From Flavobacteriaceae bacterium (GTDB taxonomy: Bacteria > Bacteroidota > Bacteroidia > Flavobacteriales > Flavobacteriaceae): DNA of 64,000 nt. Below, piece after piece: positions 55,627 to 63,986 of the stretch; positions within the stretch are counted from its first letter, which is position 1, and each line of letters opens with the position of its first letter. A program made the translations under genes and the position numbers. The notes under the pieces were generated by a model. It saw only the letters and a program-made list of their open reading frames with translations. It did not search any database and had not been told where the DNA came from. The stretch spans positions 48,411-112,410 of the forward strand of contig JAQWGN010000001.1 in assembly GCA_029238215.1 (NCBI GenBank), given 5' to 3'.

Positions 55627-55656
55627 CAAATATAATAAATACTATCAAATAGATAG
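55627..55656. promoter_or_regulatory. Promoter and inverted repeat between the cys operon and Rrf2 gene
   Basis: On the minus strand TATATTTG (55627-55634) is a full -7 match, 17 bases before the DUF2061 ATG. Beside it, CTATC-AAATA-GATAG (55642-55656) is a perfect inverted repeat located between the -7 and the -33 region, a good place for an operator. For the + strand gene TAATTTTG (55678-55685) ends only three bases before the ATG, suggesting a near-leaderless mRNA. Confidence 0.5.
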
Positions 55657-55688
55657 GATTAATAGAAATAAATTTTTTAATTTTGAAT

Positions 55689-56105
55689 ATGATTTCAAAC
55701 AAATGTAAATACGCCATTAAGGCACTGGTTTATATTGCTAATAATGAGCAAGATGACAAGGCGGTTATGACTGCTGATATTGCTCGAGAACAAAAAATAC
55801 CAAGAAAATTTTTAGAAATCATTCTTCGCGAACTGCGAAATAACCGTATTTTGGATAGTAAGCGCGGTAAAGATGGTGGTTTCCGCATGTTACGTGCGCC
55901 AGAAAATATTAGTTTGACTGAGATTATGCGCATTATTGATGGTCCTATCGCTATGCTTCCTTGTGTTTCTTTGAATTATTACCGTTCCTGTGATGAATGT
56001 GAGGAAGACTCCTGTCAAATTAAAACAGTGTTTGAGCAAGTACGTGATAAAACGTTAGAGGTACTTAACGGTAAAACGATTAAATCATTAACTTCACAGT
56101 TCTAA
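55689..56105 (+). CDS. Rrf2-family transcriptional regulator
   Basis: A winged-HTH regulator of 138 residues from the ATG at 55689. The HTH comes first (NKCKYAIKALVYIANNE to KIPRKFLEIILRELRNNRI, with the wing at KRGKDGGF). A cysteine cluster follows, CVSLNYYRSCDECEEDSC, comparable to the Fe-S or sulfur-sensing cysteines of IscR and NsrR. It is divergent from the cys operon and nine bases ahead of a metal-uptake set. It may sense cysteine or Fe-S status (CymR/IscR-like) and control both sides; this is inference. Confidence 0.87.
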   Translation: MISNKCKYAIKALVYIANNEQDDKAVMTADIAREQKIPRKFLEIILRELRNNRILDSKRGKDGGFRMLRAPENISLTEIMRIIDGPIAMLPCVSLNYYRSCDECEEDSCQIKTVFEQVRDKTLEVLNGKTIKSLTSQF

Positions 56106-56114
56106 TTTTTTATA

Positions 56115-56504
56115 ATGAAAAGGCGAATAGCTTTTGTATTGGCTCTTTTTACTTTGTTGCTTTCAACAGAGAGCACTTTCATGTTTCATTATTGCCACAG
56201 TCAATTTGTTTCAGCTTCTGTAAATAAAGAATTAGCTACATGTTGTACAAAGACAGCACATAAAGAGCCAGTAGTTCGTGGTATTTGTTGTGAATTAGCC
56301 TCTTTTGAGACCCATCTAAATGATACAATTCTTGATGAAAGTTTAGATTCAATTGAACTTCCTCTTTATGATTTTGTTTTGTCTACAACACCCTTTGTAA
56401 AAACAATTACTTCTTCTGTAGGGTTTCAATTAGTAACTCCTAGGCCTCCACCAAAACCATTTTCAGCAAACCTCCATATCCTTTACGAGCAATATTTAAT
56501 TTGA
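56115..56504 (+). CDS. HYC_CC_PP family exported protein
   Basis: A 129-residue secreted protein with a signal peptide. The family's defining motifs are all present: FHYCHSQ near residue 25, the paired cysteines in ATCCTKTAH and GICCELAS near 43 and 57, and the proline run TPRPPPKPF near 110. Function is unknown, but Cys/His pairs and the flanking TonB receptor and HMA protein suggest copper or other soft-metal handling. It follows the Rrf2 gene by nine bases. Confidence 0.75.
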   Translation: MKRRIAFVLALFTLLLSTESTFMFHYCHSQFVSASVNKELATCCTKTAHKEPVVRGICCELASFETHLNDTILDESLDSIELPLYDFVLSTTPFVKTITSSVGFQLVTPRPPPKPFSANLHILYEQYLI

Positions 56505-56551
56505 TTTAACAAACACACCCATTCACTGTTTGTTTTATTAAATTAATTATT

Positions 56552-58780
56552 ATGTATAAAAAATATTGTATTCTTTATTTCTTGACTTTTGTGAGTTTTT
56601 TAAACGCACAACACATGGTTTCTGGTTACGTATATGGCCTAGAAAACAACACTGAAACTCCGCTTGTAGGCGCAAGTGTATATTGGGAAAATTCTAGTAC
56701 AGGAGTCATAACTGATGATAAAGGTTTTTTCTCTATAAAACACACAAATGAATCTGCTGTATTAGTGGTTTCATATCTAAGTTTTAGTACGGTTAAGGTT
56801 ACACCAGAATTTGGTGTTATCAATCGTGTAGAATTGACCCCCTCAGAATCCTCTAATTTAGATGAGGTAACAATTACAAAGAAAAGGGCTGCTTTACAAC
56901 GCTCTATATTTAGTTCACGGAACATGACTACTATTGGTAGTGATGAATTGCTAAAAGCAGCATGTTGTAATTTGTCCGAAAGTTTTGAAACCAACCCATC
57001 AATTGATGTTAATTATACGGATGCTTTAACAGGTGCTAAGCAGATACAAATGCTTGGTTTAACGAGTCCATATATTTTATTCACTCTTGAAAACATCCCT
57101 AGTTTAAGAGGAAGTACGCAGACATATGGGTTGAGTTTTACTCCCGGAACTTGGATTGAGAGTATTCAAATCACTAAGGGGACAGGGTCTGTTACAAATG
57201 GATTTGAAAGCCTATCGGGACAGATTAATACCGAATTGGTAAAGCCGCTATTAGCACCAATATTTTTCGCTAATGGATACCGATCTTTAAATGGTAGAAC
57301 GGAATTAAACCTTCAAGGAAAACATACGTTCTCTAAAAAATGGTCTACAGCATTATTTGTTCACGCAAATCAACGTCTTCAAAAAACAGATAACAATAAA
57401 GACGGTTTTCTCGACATGCCACTTTCTAATCAACTAAATATATTTAACCGATGGCAATATATTGATGCCCAAAACGGATGGGTTGGTTTTATGAGTCTTA
57501 GATATTTGACCGATCAAAAACAGCTTGGACAATTGGAGTTTAACCCAGAAAACCATCAAAATGGAACCGATTATTGGGGTGGAGAAATCAAGACAGAATC
57601 CTATGATTTTACCTTAAAAACAGGCTATGTGTTTCCACAACGGCCATACAGTAGTTTTGGTTTTCAAACCGCGCTAAGTCAATACCGTCAAGACACATAT
57701 TTTGGCACTAGAATGTATGATGTGGTGTATCGTAGTTTGTTTAGCCACTTGGTTTATCAATCGATTATCGGAAGTACACAGCATAAATTTAAAACCGGCT
57801 TGCAGTATATGGCAGATCTATATGACGAGCAACTGGAGCTGCTCGATATAAATCGAAGCGAATATAATTTTGGTGGATTTTTCGAATATAGTTACGATAG
57901 CTTGGAACAGTTTAATATGATTTTGGGTCTACGAATTGATCGTCATAATTTACTGGGCACTTTTGTTACTCCAAGGGCGCACTTTCGTTATGCGCTGTTT
58001 GATAACAAAACAATCTTACGGTTATCGGCAGGTGAGGGGAGAAGGGTTTCTAGTATTTTTTCTGAACATCAAAAATTCTTAGGAAGTCAGCGTCAACTCA
58101 ATATTACGCAGCCTCAAAAACCGCTGTATGGACTACTTCCAGAACGTGCCTGGAATTATGGATTTAGTTGGATTCAAAAGACGGTACTTTTTGATAAGCC
58201 CGTTGATTTGGCTATAGATGTTTACCGTACCGAGTTTACCAACCGAGTTGTTGTGGATTGGGAAACTCCAACAGAGTTGTCGTTTTATAATCTAAATGGA
58301 AAAAGTTTTGCCCAAAGTTTTCAGCTTTCAGCCAATGCTGCTCTTAGTGAACGTATCGATTTTAGATTTGCTTTTAAATCATACGATGTAAAAACTACGT
58401 ATAAATCTGGATTAAAGCGGGTCCCTTTGCAGCCTAAAACACGATGGTTTGCAAATTTGGGATACACAAGTGTATTATCTTCTGGACGTTTGTGGCGTGC
58501 CGATGCAACGTTTCATCATATTGGAGCACAGCGACGCGTAGCTTCACTAAGTGCTGCATCTAAAAGTGCTCCGGGGTTTTCGTTATTGAGTACACAACTT
58601 ACGAGGCAGTTTTCCAAAAACCTTTCAGTATACGCTGGAGGGGAAAACCTACTAAATATTAAGCAAAGTGATGCCGTTTTGGGCTCGAATGATCCTTTTG
58701 GACCAACATTTGATACCAGTCGAGTATATGCACCCGTTTTTGGGCGTATGTTTTATATCGGTTTCCGATTTAATTTATAA
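56552..58780 (+). CDS. TonB-dependent outer-membrane receptor, metal-type
   Basis: A 742-residue receptor. A signal peptide (YILYFLTFVSFLNAQ-like) precedes a CarboxypepD-like domain (about 20-95). A plug domain (about 115-225) contains ACCNLSESFETNPSIDVNY and IQMLGLTSPYILFTLENIP. This is followed by a beta-barrel ending YIGFRFNL with a terminal aromatic-rich strand. The plug pattern resembles receptors encoded next to HYC_CC_PP and HMA genes, thought to import copper or similar metal complexes. Substrate is inferred from context only. Confidence 0.85.
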   Translation: MYKKYCILYFLTFVSFLNAQHMVSGYVYGLENNTETPLVGASVYWENSSTGVITDDKGFFSIKHTNESAVLVVSYLSFSTVKVTPEFGVINRVELTPSESSNLDEVTITKKRAALQRSIFSSRNMTTIGSDELLKAACCNLSESFETNPSIDVNYTDALTGAKQIQMLGLTSPYILFTLENIPSLRGSTQTYGLSFTPGTWIESIQITKGTGSVTNGFESLSGQINTELVKPLLAPIFFANGYRSLNGRTELNLQGKHTFSKKWSTALFVHANQRLQKTDNNKDGFLDMPLSNQLNIFNRWQYIDAQNGWVGFMSLRYLTDQKQLGQLEFNPENHQNGTDYWGGEIKTESYDFTLKTGYVFPQRPYSSFGFQTALSQYRQDTYFGTRMYDVVYRSLFSHLVYQSIIGSTQHKFKTGLQYMADLYDEQLELLDINRSEYNFGGFFEYSYDSLEQFNMILGLRIDRHNLLGTFVTPRAHFRYALFDNKTILRLSAGEGRRVSSIFSEHQKFLGSQRQLNITQPQKPLYGLLPERAWNYGFSWIQKTVLFDKPVDLAIDVYRTEFTNRVVVDWETPTELSFYNLNGKSFAQSFQLSANAALSERIDFRFAFKSYDVKTTYKSGLKRVPLQPKTRWFANLGYTSVLSSGRLWRADATFHHIGAQRRVASLSAASKSAPGFSLLSTQLTRQFSKNLSVYAGGENLLNIKQSDAVLGSNDPFGPTFDTSRVYAPVFGRMFYIGFRFNL

Positions 58781-58789
58781 TTTTAGAAA

Positions 58790-59149
58790 ATGATGTACAA
58801 ACTAGTAATATTTATTTTTATTTCTACAGCTGTTTTTGCACAGACTGAGGAAGCTACTCTTGCTGTTCGCGGAAATTGTGGAATGTGTAAGGCACGTATT
58901 GAAAAGGCAGCCATTAAAACAAAAGGCGTTAAATATGCCGTTTGGCAAGCACAAAATGAGGAACTCACAGTGTTGTTAAATCCATCAAAAACTTCTGTAG
59001 CACAACTCGCAGAAAATATTTCTGCAGTAGGGCATGAGGCTAATGGCGTTGTTGTTGATAAAACAATTTATGATGCACTTCCTTTATGTTGTCAATATGT
59101 AATGGGTGAAACTATGGAAAATGACGATCCTAAATGTTCGGTTCACTAG
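58790..59149 (+). CDS. Exported heavy-metal-associated (HMA) domain protein
   Basis: A 119-residue protein with a signal peptide (LVIFIFISTAVFAQ) and an HMA ferredoxin-like domain: LAVRGNCGMCKARIEKAAIKTKGV. It keeps the CxxC metal-binding pair, as CGMC. The C-terminal part contains LPLCCQYVMGE and a final CSVH that may add ligands. It probably carries copper, mercury or a similar soft metal in the periplasm. It is the last gene of the set. ATG at 58790 or 58793 could start it. Confidence 0.82.
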   Translation: MMYKLVIFIFISTAVFAQTEEATLAVRGNCGMCKARIEKAAIKTKGVKYAVWQAQNEELTVLLNPSKTSVAQLAENISAVGHEANGVVVDKTIYDALPLCCQYVMGETMENDDPKCSVH

Positions 59150-59153
59150 GATG

Positions 59154-59486
59154 CTATTTTTTATGTAGCTCTTGTTCCAACTGTTCTATTCGAGTATTCA
59201 ATACTTCGATTTGTTTTTTAAGATATTCAACTTCTGTTTTTAAGTCGTTGTTGTCTATGTGTTTTTTAGGCAATAGCATTTCGCCCTCACCATACAGAAG
59301 CCACTTGAAATTTATTTCAGGAAATTTTAATGTTATATTTTGCGCAAGTTTAGTTGAAATATTATTTCTCCCATTCATGATGTGAAATAAAACAGTACCA
59401 TCGTTATAACCAAGTGAAATGCCTAAAGCACGCCTGCTTAATTTCGTGTGATCTAAAACAGCTTTAATCCTTTCTGCTGGTAACAT
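59154..59486 (-). CDS. HTH regulator A, phage-repressor-like with coiled coil
   Basis: A 110-residue DNA-binding protein. An N-terminal helix-turn-helix (about 5-45) contains LSRRALGISLGYNDGTVLFHIMNG. Then comes FPEINFKWLLYGEGEML, a sequence typical of Bacteroidota phage-repressor-like regulators. A leucine-rich coiled coil (about 82-108, VEYLKKQIEVLNTRIEQLEQEL) suggests a dimer. Its start is 109 bp from a divergent gene of unknown function, and inverted repeats lie between. It probably represses that gene and itself. Confidence 0.7.
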   Translation of the reverse strand: MLPAERIKAVLDHTKLSRRALGISLGYNDGTVLFHIMNGRNNISTKLAQNITLKFPEINFKWLLYGEGEMLLPKKHIDNNDLKTEVEYLKKQIEVLNTRIEQLEQELHKK

Positions 59487-59504
59487 TTTTGATTTATAAA
59501 GTAC

Positions 59505-59582
59505 GTTTAAACAAAAATTTAGCTAAATGTTGCTAAATGTTGTTATGATGCTTAATTTTACAAACATAGCATAATAATTAAG
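59505..59582. promoter_or_regulatory. Repeat-rich operator candidate, module A
   Basis: The divergent region holds GTTTAAAC (59505-59512) and the palindrome ATTTAGCTAAAT (59517-59528). It also has the tandem repeat GCTAAATGTT x2 (59522-59541). CTTAATTTTACAAAC (59551-59565) begins 45 bp before the ATG at 59596, and its CTTAATT arm is repeated inverted as AATTAAG at 59576-59582. Module B carries nearly the same 15-bp element. Confidence 0.45.
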
Positions 59583-59595
59583 AATATAAACAGCT

Positions 59596-60030
59596 ATGAA
59601 ATCAGAGCAACAGTTTAAAGATACAAATCCTAAATCAGGTGAAGAATTAAAATTATTAGAGTATCAATCTAATAAAGACATAAGTACGAAAGTTTTGATG
59701 AATGAAAATAAGTCATTGCTAAAACAGCTTGAAGAAGCACAATCTATTATAGCACAAAAGAATAAGGATATTGATGCTTTGCGTATTAAATTTGCGTCTA
59801 TTGAAAAAGATGTTATCGCACTGGTAGAAAGCATTTCGAGTAAATCCTTTGAAGCCTGTAAAATCACTTCAAAAGACATAATAAAATGTATGAATAATAG
59901 ATTTAAAAATTTAGCAAAAAAATTACCCATAAATTCTCTTAAGTTTTACTTAAAAGACTTAATCCCAATTATATGTGCTTCTATTTTAATCTTACGCAAT
60001 TTTAATGTCTTGACATGGGGTCTTCTGTAA
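59596..60030 (+). CDS. Coiled-coil protein with C-terminal membrane helix
   Basis: Unrecognised 144-residue protein. Residues ~10-70 are charged and predict a long coiled coil (MNENKSLLKQLEEAQSIIAQKN). A basic middle part follows (SKDIIKCMNNRFKNLAKKL). The C-terminal ~20 residues (LIPIICASILILRNF) are hydrophobic, as in a tail-anchored membrane protein. It faces HTH regulator A across a repeat-rich region. Function is unknown; a membrane-acting toxin or sensor role is possible but unsupported. Confidence 0.55.
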   Translation: MKSEQQFKDTNPKSGEELKLLEYQSNKDISTKVLMNENKSLLKQLEEAQSIIAQKNKDIDALRIKFASIEKDVIALVESISSKSFEACKITSKDIIKCMNNRFKNLAKKLPINSLKFYLKDLIPIICASILILRNFNVLTWGLL

Positions 60031-60047
60031 ATAGATAAAACATAAGT

Positions 60048-60344
60048 TTAATTTTTTTCACCCATTTTTTGTCTGTAGTCATCAAATGTAGCATCGATAT
60101 CTTTTTTAATAGACTCCAGACAATCTATCATGTTTTGATCTTTGGATCTACCTAAAAGCAGCCAATAAGCTGAAAATAGACCAAAACGTTTATTGACTTT
60201 ATCAAGAATAACATGAGATATTGCACTTTCTTTTCGTAATAACGTTGCGATAGTGTTTTTACCAACACCAATTTCACGTTCAAATTGTGACACGCTAATT
60301 TGCTCTTTTGCGATTAGTTGGCGTAGTCTTGTGTGAATATCCAT
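60048..60344 (-). CDS. HTH regulator B, phage-repressor-like
   Basis: A 98-residue DNA-binding protein. The HTH (about 5-45) reads ISVSQFEREIGVGKNTIATLLRKES, and SAYWLLLGRSKD follows. It shares this WLL-x-G element with regulator A (KWLLYGEG), so both are in the same broad family. The C-terminus is charged and helical. It is divergent from another unrecognised gene at 60417. The short gap between contains an inverted repeat with 8-bp arms. Confidence 0.68.
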   Translation of the reverse strand: MDIHTRLRQLIAKEQISVSQFEREIGVGKNTIATLLRKESAISHVILDKVNKRFGLFSAYWLLLGRSKDQNMIDCLESIKKDIDATFDDYRQKMGEKN

Positions 60345-60360
60345 TTATTTAATTTTTAAT

Positions 60361-60387
60361 AAAATTAAACTACTTAATTTTAAAAAC
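60361..60387. promoter_or_regulatory. Operator candidate, module B
   Basis: AAAATTAA-ACTAC-TTAATTTT (60361-60381) is an inverted repeat with perfect 8-bp arms. Its right side is part of CTTAATTTTAAAAAC (60373-60387), which differs by one base from the module A element and starts 44 bp before the ATG at 60417. Confidence 0.45.
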
Positions 60388-60416
60388 GATAGACATATTG
60401 TTTGAATAGATACAAT

Positions 60417-60857
60417 ATGTTAGCAAATTTTAGTGTATATATTGAGAATGGAGTTTTTTTTGAAAATAAATTCTTAAAATACAAGATGAAATATCCCAAA
60501 AACAGTTTTTACAACTGGCCAAATTTCTCAAAAAAAGATCTATCGCTTCGCCATCAAGTTGCTGTTGAAATCCTTCATGATTTTTTAATCATGTTTGATA
60601 CATTTCATCAAATGAATAGAGTTCTTAATATTGCAAATAAAGATTCTGCTAACTTTTGGTCTGTTGAAACCCATTTCAAAGGAGTAAATAAGCTATTTAC
60701 TTTAGGGGCGATTGAAGATGAAAACCACAAAGAAATATTAATAAATATGGTCTATAAAATGGCAATAGCAGAGATAGGCAATAAGAATTTCGAAGATAGA
60801 GCAGATAAAATTGATGTTGCCATGCGCGCAAAGATTTTAGAGCTGGCAAAATCCTAA
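60417..60857 (+). CDS. Hypothetical protein, 146 aa, module B
   Basis: Unrecognised soluble protein, 146 residues from the ATG at 60417 (MLANFSVYIENGVFF). It is rich in aromatic and basic residues in the first third (KYKMKYPKNSFYNWPNFSKK). The rest is predicted mostly helical, with HQVAVEILHDFLIMFDTFHQM as an amphipathic segment. No catalytic motif or membrane segment is visible. Its stop lies two bases before the stop of the convergent RimBK-like gene. Function unknown; regulator B probably controls it. Confidence 0.55.
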   Translation: MLANFSVYIENGVFFENKFLKYKMKYPKNSFYNWPNFSKKDLSLRHQVAVEILHDFLIMFDTFHQMNRVLNIANKDSANFWSVETHFKGVNKLFTLGAIEDENHKEILINMVYKMAIAEIGNKNFEDRADKIDVAMRAKILELAKS

Positions 60858-60859
60858 TA

Positions 60860-62239
60860 TTATTTCGATGAAGTTTTAAAATTACACTTTCGTTCAATTG
60901 ATTGAATCATTAATTGAGCGATATCTTTTTGTGTAGCTGCTTCAATCCCTTCCAATCCAGGAGATGAATTTACCTCAAGGACAAGGGGTCCATTTGCAGA
61001 ACGTATTATGTCAACACCCGCAACGCTTAAGCCCATGGCTTTGGTTGCCTTAATCGCTAATTTTCTTTCTTCATTCGTTGCACGAATTAAAGATGTAGTA
61101 CCGCCTAAATGAACATTCGCCCGAAACTCTCCTGGAGGTGCGGTTCGTTGCATAGAAGCTACAACCTTTCCATCAATCACAAAACAGCGTAAGTCTTTAC
61201 CATCTGCTTCCTTAATAAATTCCTGTACCAATATATTTGCATTTAAACTTTTAAACGCGTTGATAACACTCTCAGCTGCTTTTTTTGTTTCTGCCAATAC
61301 CACACCTTTTCCTTGTGTGCCTTCAAGTAGCTTAACAATAAGTGGCGAACCTCCAACCATTTCAATAAGATCATTGGTATCTAACGGAGAGCTGGCAAAT
61401 CCAGTGGTTGGTATTTGGACGCCTTGACTTAAAAGCAGTTGAAGGGAGAAGAGCTTATCTCTAGATTTGATTATTGCATCCGAGTTATTTAAACAAAAAA
61501 CGCCCAAGCTTTCAAACAAACGCAACAGGGCACATGCATAAAATGTTTGTGCAGGACGAATTCGTGGAATAACAGCGTCTAAAGATTCAATAGCTTTACC
61601 ACCACGGTAGTGAATTTGAGGAGTGGTTGCGTCAAGTTTCATAAAACATTGACGGATATTGTAAAAATACACTTCGTGTCCACGTTGTTCAGCAGCCTCC
61701 ATAATCCGTTTGTTGCTGTACAGATTTTGATTTGAAGCTAATAGCCCGATACGCAGACCCTCATTTGGCTTTTTAAATTGTTGATAAGACTTTAATATGG
61801 TTTCTGCACTTAGATTACCACCCAAAAAACTTTCTGCAGGATCAACAATAACACGTCCTTTCATGGCTTCGCGCCCCAAAAGCATTCGATACCCCATAGA
61901 ATCTCGGTTGGTAAGCGTTAATTCAATATCCCATTTATCTTCATTTAAACTCATGGAAGTTCTAACAACATACCGATGCTCTCTGTCACCACTAGAGCTT
62001 TTTACAACTCGTTTGTCAACAACTAATGCTTTGCAACTCGTTTTTCGTTTACCGTCGTTTTGAATTGGAAACACATCAAAACTAACCCAAGTCTCGTTAT
62101 CTTTCTGGTAGGGTATAATGTTTACCGCATGTAAGCTTGATGTTTTTGCTCCGCTATCAACACGGGCTTTTACATAGGGAATGTTTAGTTCGTTTAGCGT
62201 AATCCATTCTTCCGAACCAATAATAGTTTTTGATGCCAT
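60860..62239 (-). CDS. RimB-like retropepsin domain fused to RimK-type glutamate ligase
   Basis: A 459-residue two-domain protein. Residues ~1-150 match the RimB/putative ATP-dependent zinc protease family, a retropepsin-like fold with the active-site motif [14 protein letters not shown] and [14 protein letters not shown]. Residues ~157-455 are an ATP-grasp ligase of the RimK type. They include [34 protein letters not shown] and the Mg-binding [15 protein letters not shown]. RimK adds glutamates to the C-terminus of ribosomal protein S6. A joined protease-like domain may trim or regulate this, which is inference. No rpsF is nearby. Confidence 0.85.
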   Translation of the reverse strand: MASKTIIGSEEWITLNELNIPYVKARVDSGAKTSSLHAVNIIPYQKDNETWVSFDVFPIQNDGKRKTSCKALVVDKRVVKSSSGDREHRYVVRTSMSLNEDKWDIELTLTNRDSMGYRMLLGREAMKGRVIVDPAESFLGGNLSAETILKSYQQFKKPNEGLRIGLLASNQNLYSNKRIMEAAEQRGHEVYFYNIRQCFMKLDATTPQIHYRGGKAIESLDAVIPRIRPAQTFYACALLRLFESLGVFCLNNSDAIIKSRDKLFSLQLLLSQGVQIPTTGFASSPLDTNDLIEMVGGSPLIVKLLEGTQGKGVVLAETKKAAESVINAFKSLNANILVQEFIKEADGKDLRCFVIDGKVVASMQRTAPPGEFRANVHLGGTTSLIRATNEERKLAIKATKAMGLSVAGVDIIRSANGPLVLEVNSSPGLEGIEAATQKDIAQLMIQSIERKCNFKTSSK

Positions 62240-62400
62240 TTCTTGAAAATATCGGCAAATGAATAAAAAATTTAGACACCATGAACATCAACAAATAAAA
62301 AAATATTAGCAGTAAATATTTACAAAGGAGCATGTTACACAATAAATTAGAAGCGCATAAAGAATTATTAAAATATTATATTTAAAAAAAAATAAAAAAC

Positions 62401-63897
62401 ATGAATCGGATTTCAGTATTTTCCATACTTCTACTAATGTTTTTAGGTGCTTGTAGTCAAAATGATCAACAAAAAGTAGTAAAAAAACCGAACATACTTT
62501 TTATGTTGGCCGATGATCAAAGAGCCTCAACAATTCACGCTTTGGGGAATAATGAAATTATCACGCCCAACTTAGACAGGCTGGTTAATGAAGGGACGAC
62601 ATTTGAAAATGCCTATATCATGGGAGCTATGAATGGTGCAGTGTGTTCTCCTAGCAGGGCGATGATCATGACAGGACGGGCGCTATTCAATATCGATCCT
62701 ACTGGAAAAACCATTGATAGTACACACATTACCATGCCAAGGGCGCTACAAAACGCGGGGTATAACACTTTCCATGTTGGTAAATGGCACAACGGAAAGC
62801 CGGCTTTTAAAAACAGTTTTTCAGGAGGCTCTAAAATATTTTTTGGAGGAATGTACAGACAATATAACGTGCCCACCCATGAATTTGATAAAAGTGGGAA
62901 CTACACTAAAGAAAAGATAAACCGATTAAAAGACAAGCATTCTTCTGAATTGTATGCAGACGCTGGAGTAGATTTTTTAAAAAACTATGAGTCTGAGGAT
63001 CCGTTCTTTATGTATATAGCTTTTCAGGCGCCTCACGACCCCCGTGAAATGCCACAAGAATATTTAGACATGTACGATGTAGATTCACTGACCTTACCGC
63101 CTAATTTTATGCCACAACATCCATTTGACAATGGGGAAATTGACATTAGAGATGAGTGGTTGGCAGGGTATCCGCGTTCAGCAGCAGAAATCAAAGCTAA
63201 TATTGCAGCATATTATGCAATGATCACACACCTTGATGCGCAGATTGGTAGGGTATTAAAAACATTGAAAGATAAAGGCATGTTGGAAAATACCATCATT
63301 GTGTTTTCTGGAGATAATGGCCTGGCAGTAGGCCAGCATGGACTGATGGGTAAACAAAACCTGTATGAACATAGCATCAATGTACCGCTAGTATTTAGCG
63401 GCCCTGGTATTGCCAAGGGCAAAAAGAAAAGCAATCTTGCTTATCTATTTGATATCTATCCTACGCTTTGCAGTTTTGCAGGATTGAAAGCTCCCGCTAC
63501 CGTTCAGGGACAAGTACTTCCTGTAATGAATACCACCCAAACGCAAGGCAGGGAAAGTATGTTCTTTGCCTACAAACATTTTCAGAGAGCGGTGAGGAAT
63601 GATCGCTACAAAATGATAAAGTACAATGTAGGGGATAACATCACGACACAACTCTTTGACTTGCAAGAAGATCCGTATGAGACCACTAACTTGGTTGATA
63701 ATGCATCCTATAAGACCCAATTGGAAAAGTTAACCAATCTGTTAACACAGCAAATGTCAGATAACAATGATGAGGCCAATATTAATGAAGCTGGATGGGG
63801 TGTAGACCATGTGCCTGCTTGGGTCGACAAAGCAGGCAAGAATGCCGCGTATTATAGGTCTCTTGCCAATGAGGAGAGAAAGATGAGAGGTTTTTAA
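62401..63897 (+). CDS. Family S1 sulfatase lipoprotein
   Basis: A periplasmic or surface sulfatase of 498 residues. A lipoprotein signal ends in FLGAC (Cys 18). The catalytic domain starts NILFMLADDQR with the calcium-binding aspartates. The formylglycine motif is CSPSR (Cys 82), followed by GKWHNGKP, FSGDNGLAVGQHG near 300, and a C-terminal strand region. Activity needs a maturase to convert the cysteine; none is seen here. It probably removes sulfate from algal polysaccharides, typical for marine flavobacteria, but the substrate is not shown. Confidence 0.9.
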   Translation: MNRISVFSILLLMFLGACSQNDQQKVVKKPNILFMLADDQRASTIHALGNNEIITPNLDRLVNEGTTFENAYIMGAMNGAVCSPSRAMIMTGRALFNIDPTGKTIDSTHITMPRALQNAGYNTFHVGKWHNGKPAFKNSFSGGSKIFFGGMYRQYNVPTHEFDKSGNYTKEKINRLKDKHSSELYADAGVDFLKNYESEDPFFMYIAFQAPHDPREMPQEYLDMYDVDSLTLPPNFMPQHPFDNGEIDIRDEWLAGYPRSAAEIKANIAAYYAMITHLDAQIGRVLKTLKDKGMLENTIIVFSGDNGLAVGQHGLMGKQNLYEHSINVPLVFSGPGIAKGKKKSNLAYLFDIYPTLCSFAGLKAPATVQGQVLPVMNTTQTQGRESMFFAYKHFQRAVRNDRYKMIKYNVGDNITTQLFDLQEDPYETTNLVDNASYKTQLEKLTNLLTQQMSDNNDEANINEAGWGVDHVPAWVDKAGKNAAYYRSLANEERKMRGF

Positions 63898-63952
63898 GTT
63901 GATGTAGATTCAAAAAAGCAGACAAGCACCAATGGCCATGTATATAAAACAA

Positions 63953-63980
63953 AAAACCCACAACGTTAGTTGTGGGTTTT
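63953..63980. terminator. Bidirectional terminator after the sulfatase gene
   Basis: AAAACCCACAAC-GTTA-GTTGTGGGTTTT is a perfect 12-bp stem. T-rich sequence follows on the minus strand (TTTTTTGTTTTATA) and T runs follow on the plus strand. It lies between the sulfatase (+) and a probable tRNA (-). Confidence 0.85.
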
Positions 63981-63986
63981 CATTTG

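Noticed and set aside
59522-59541. Tandem GCTAAATGTT x2 as a possible CRISPR or iteron array
   Set aside because: Only two copies with no spacers or further units; better explained as part of an operator region.
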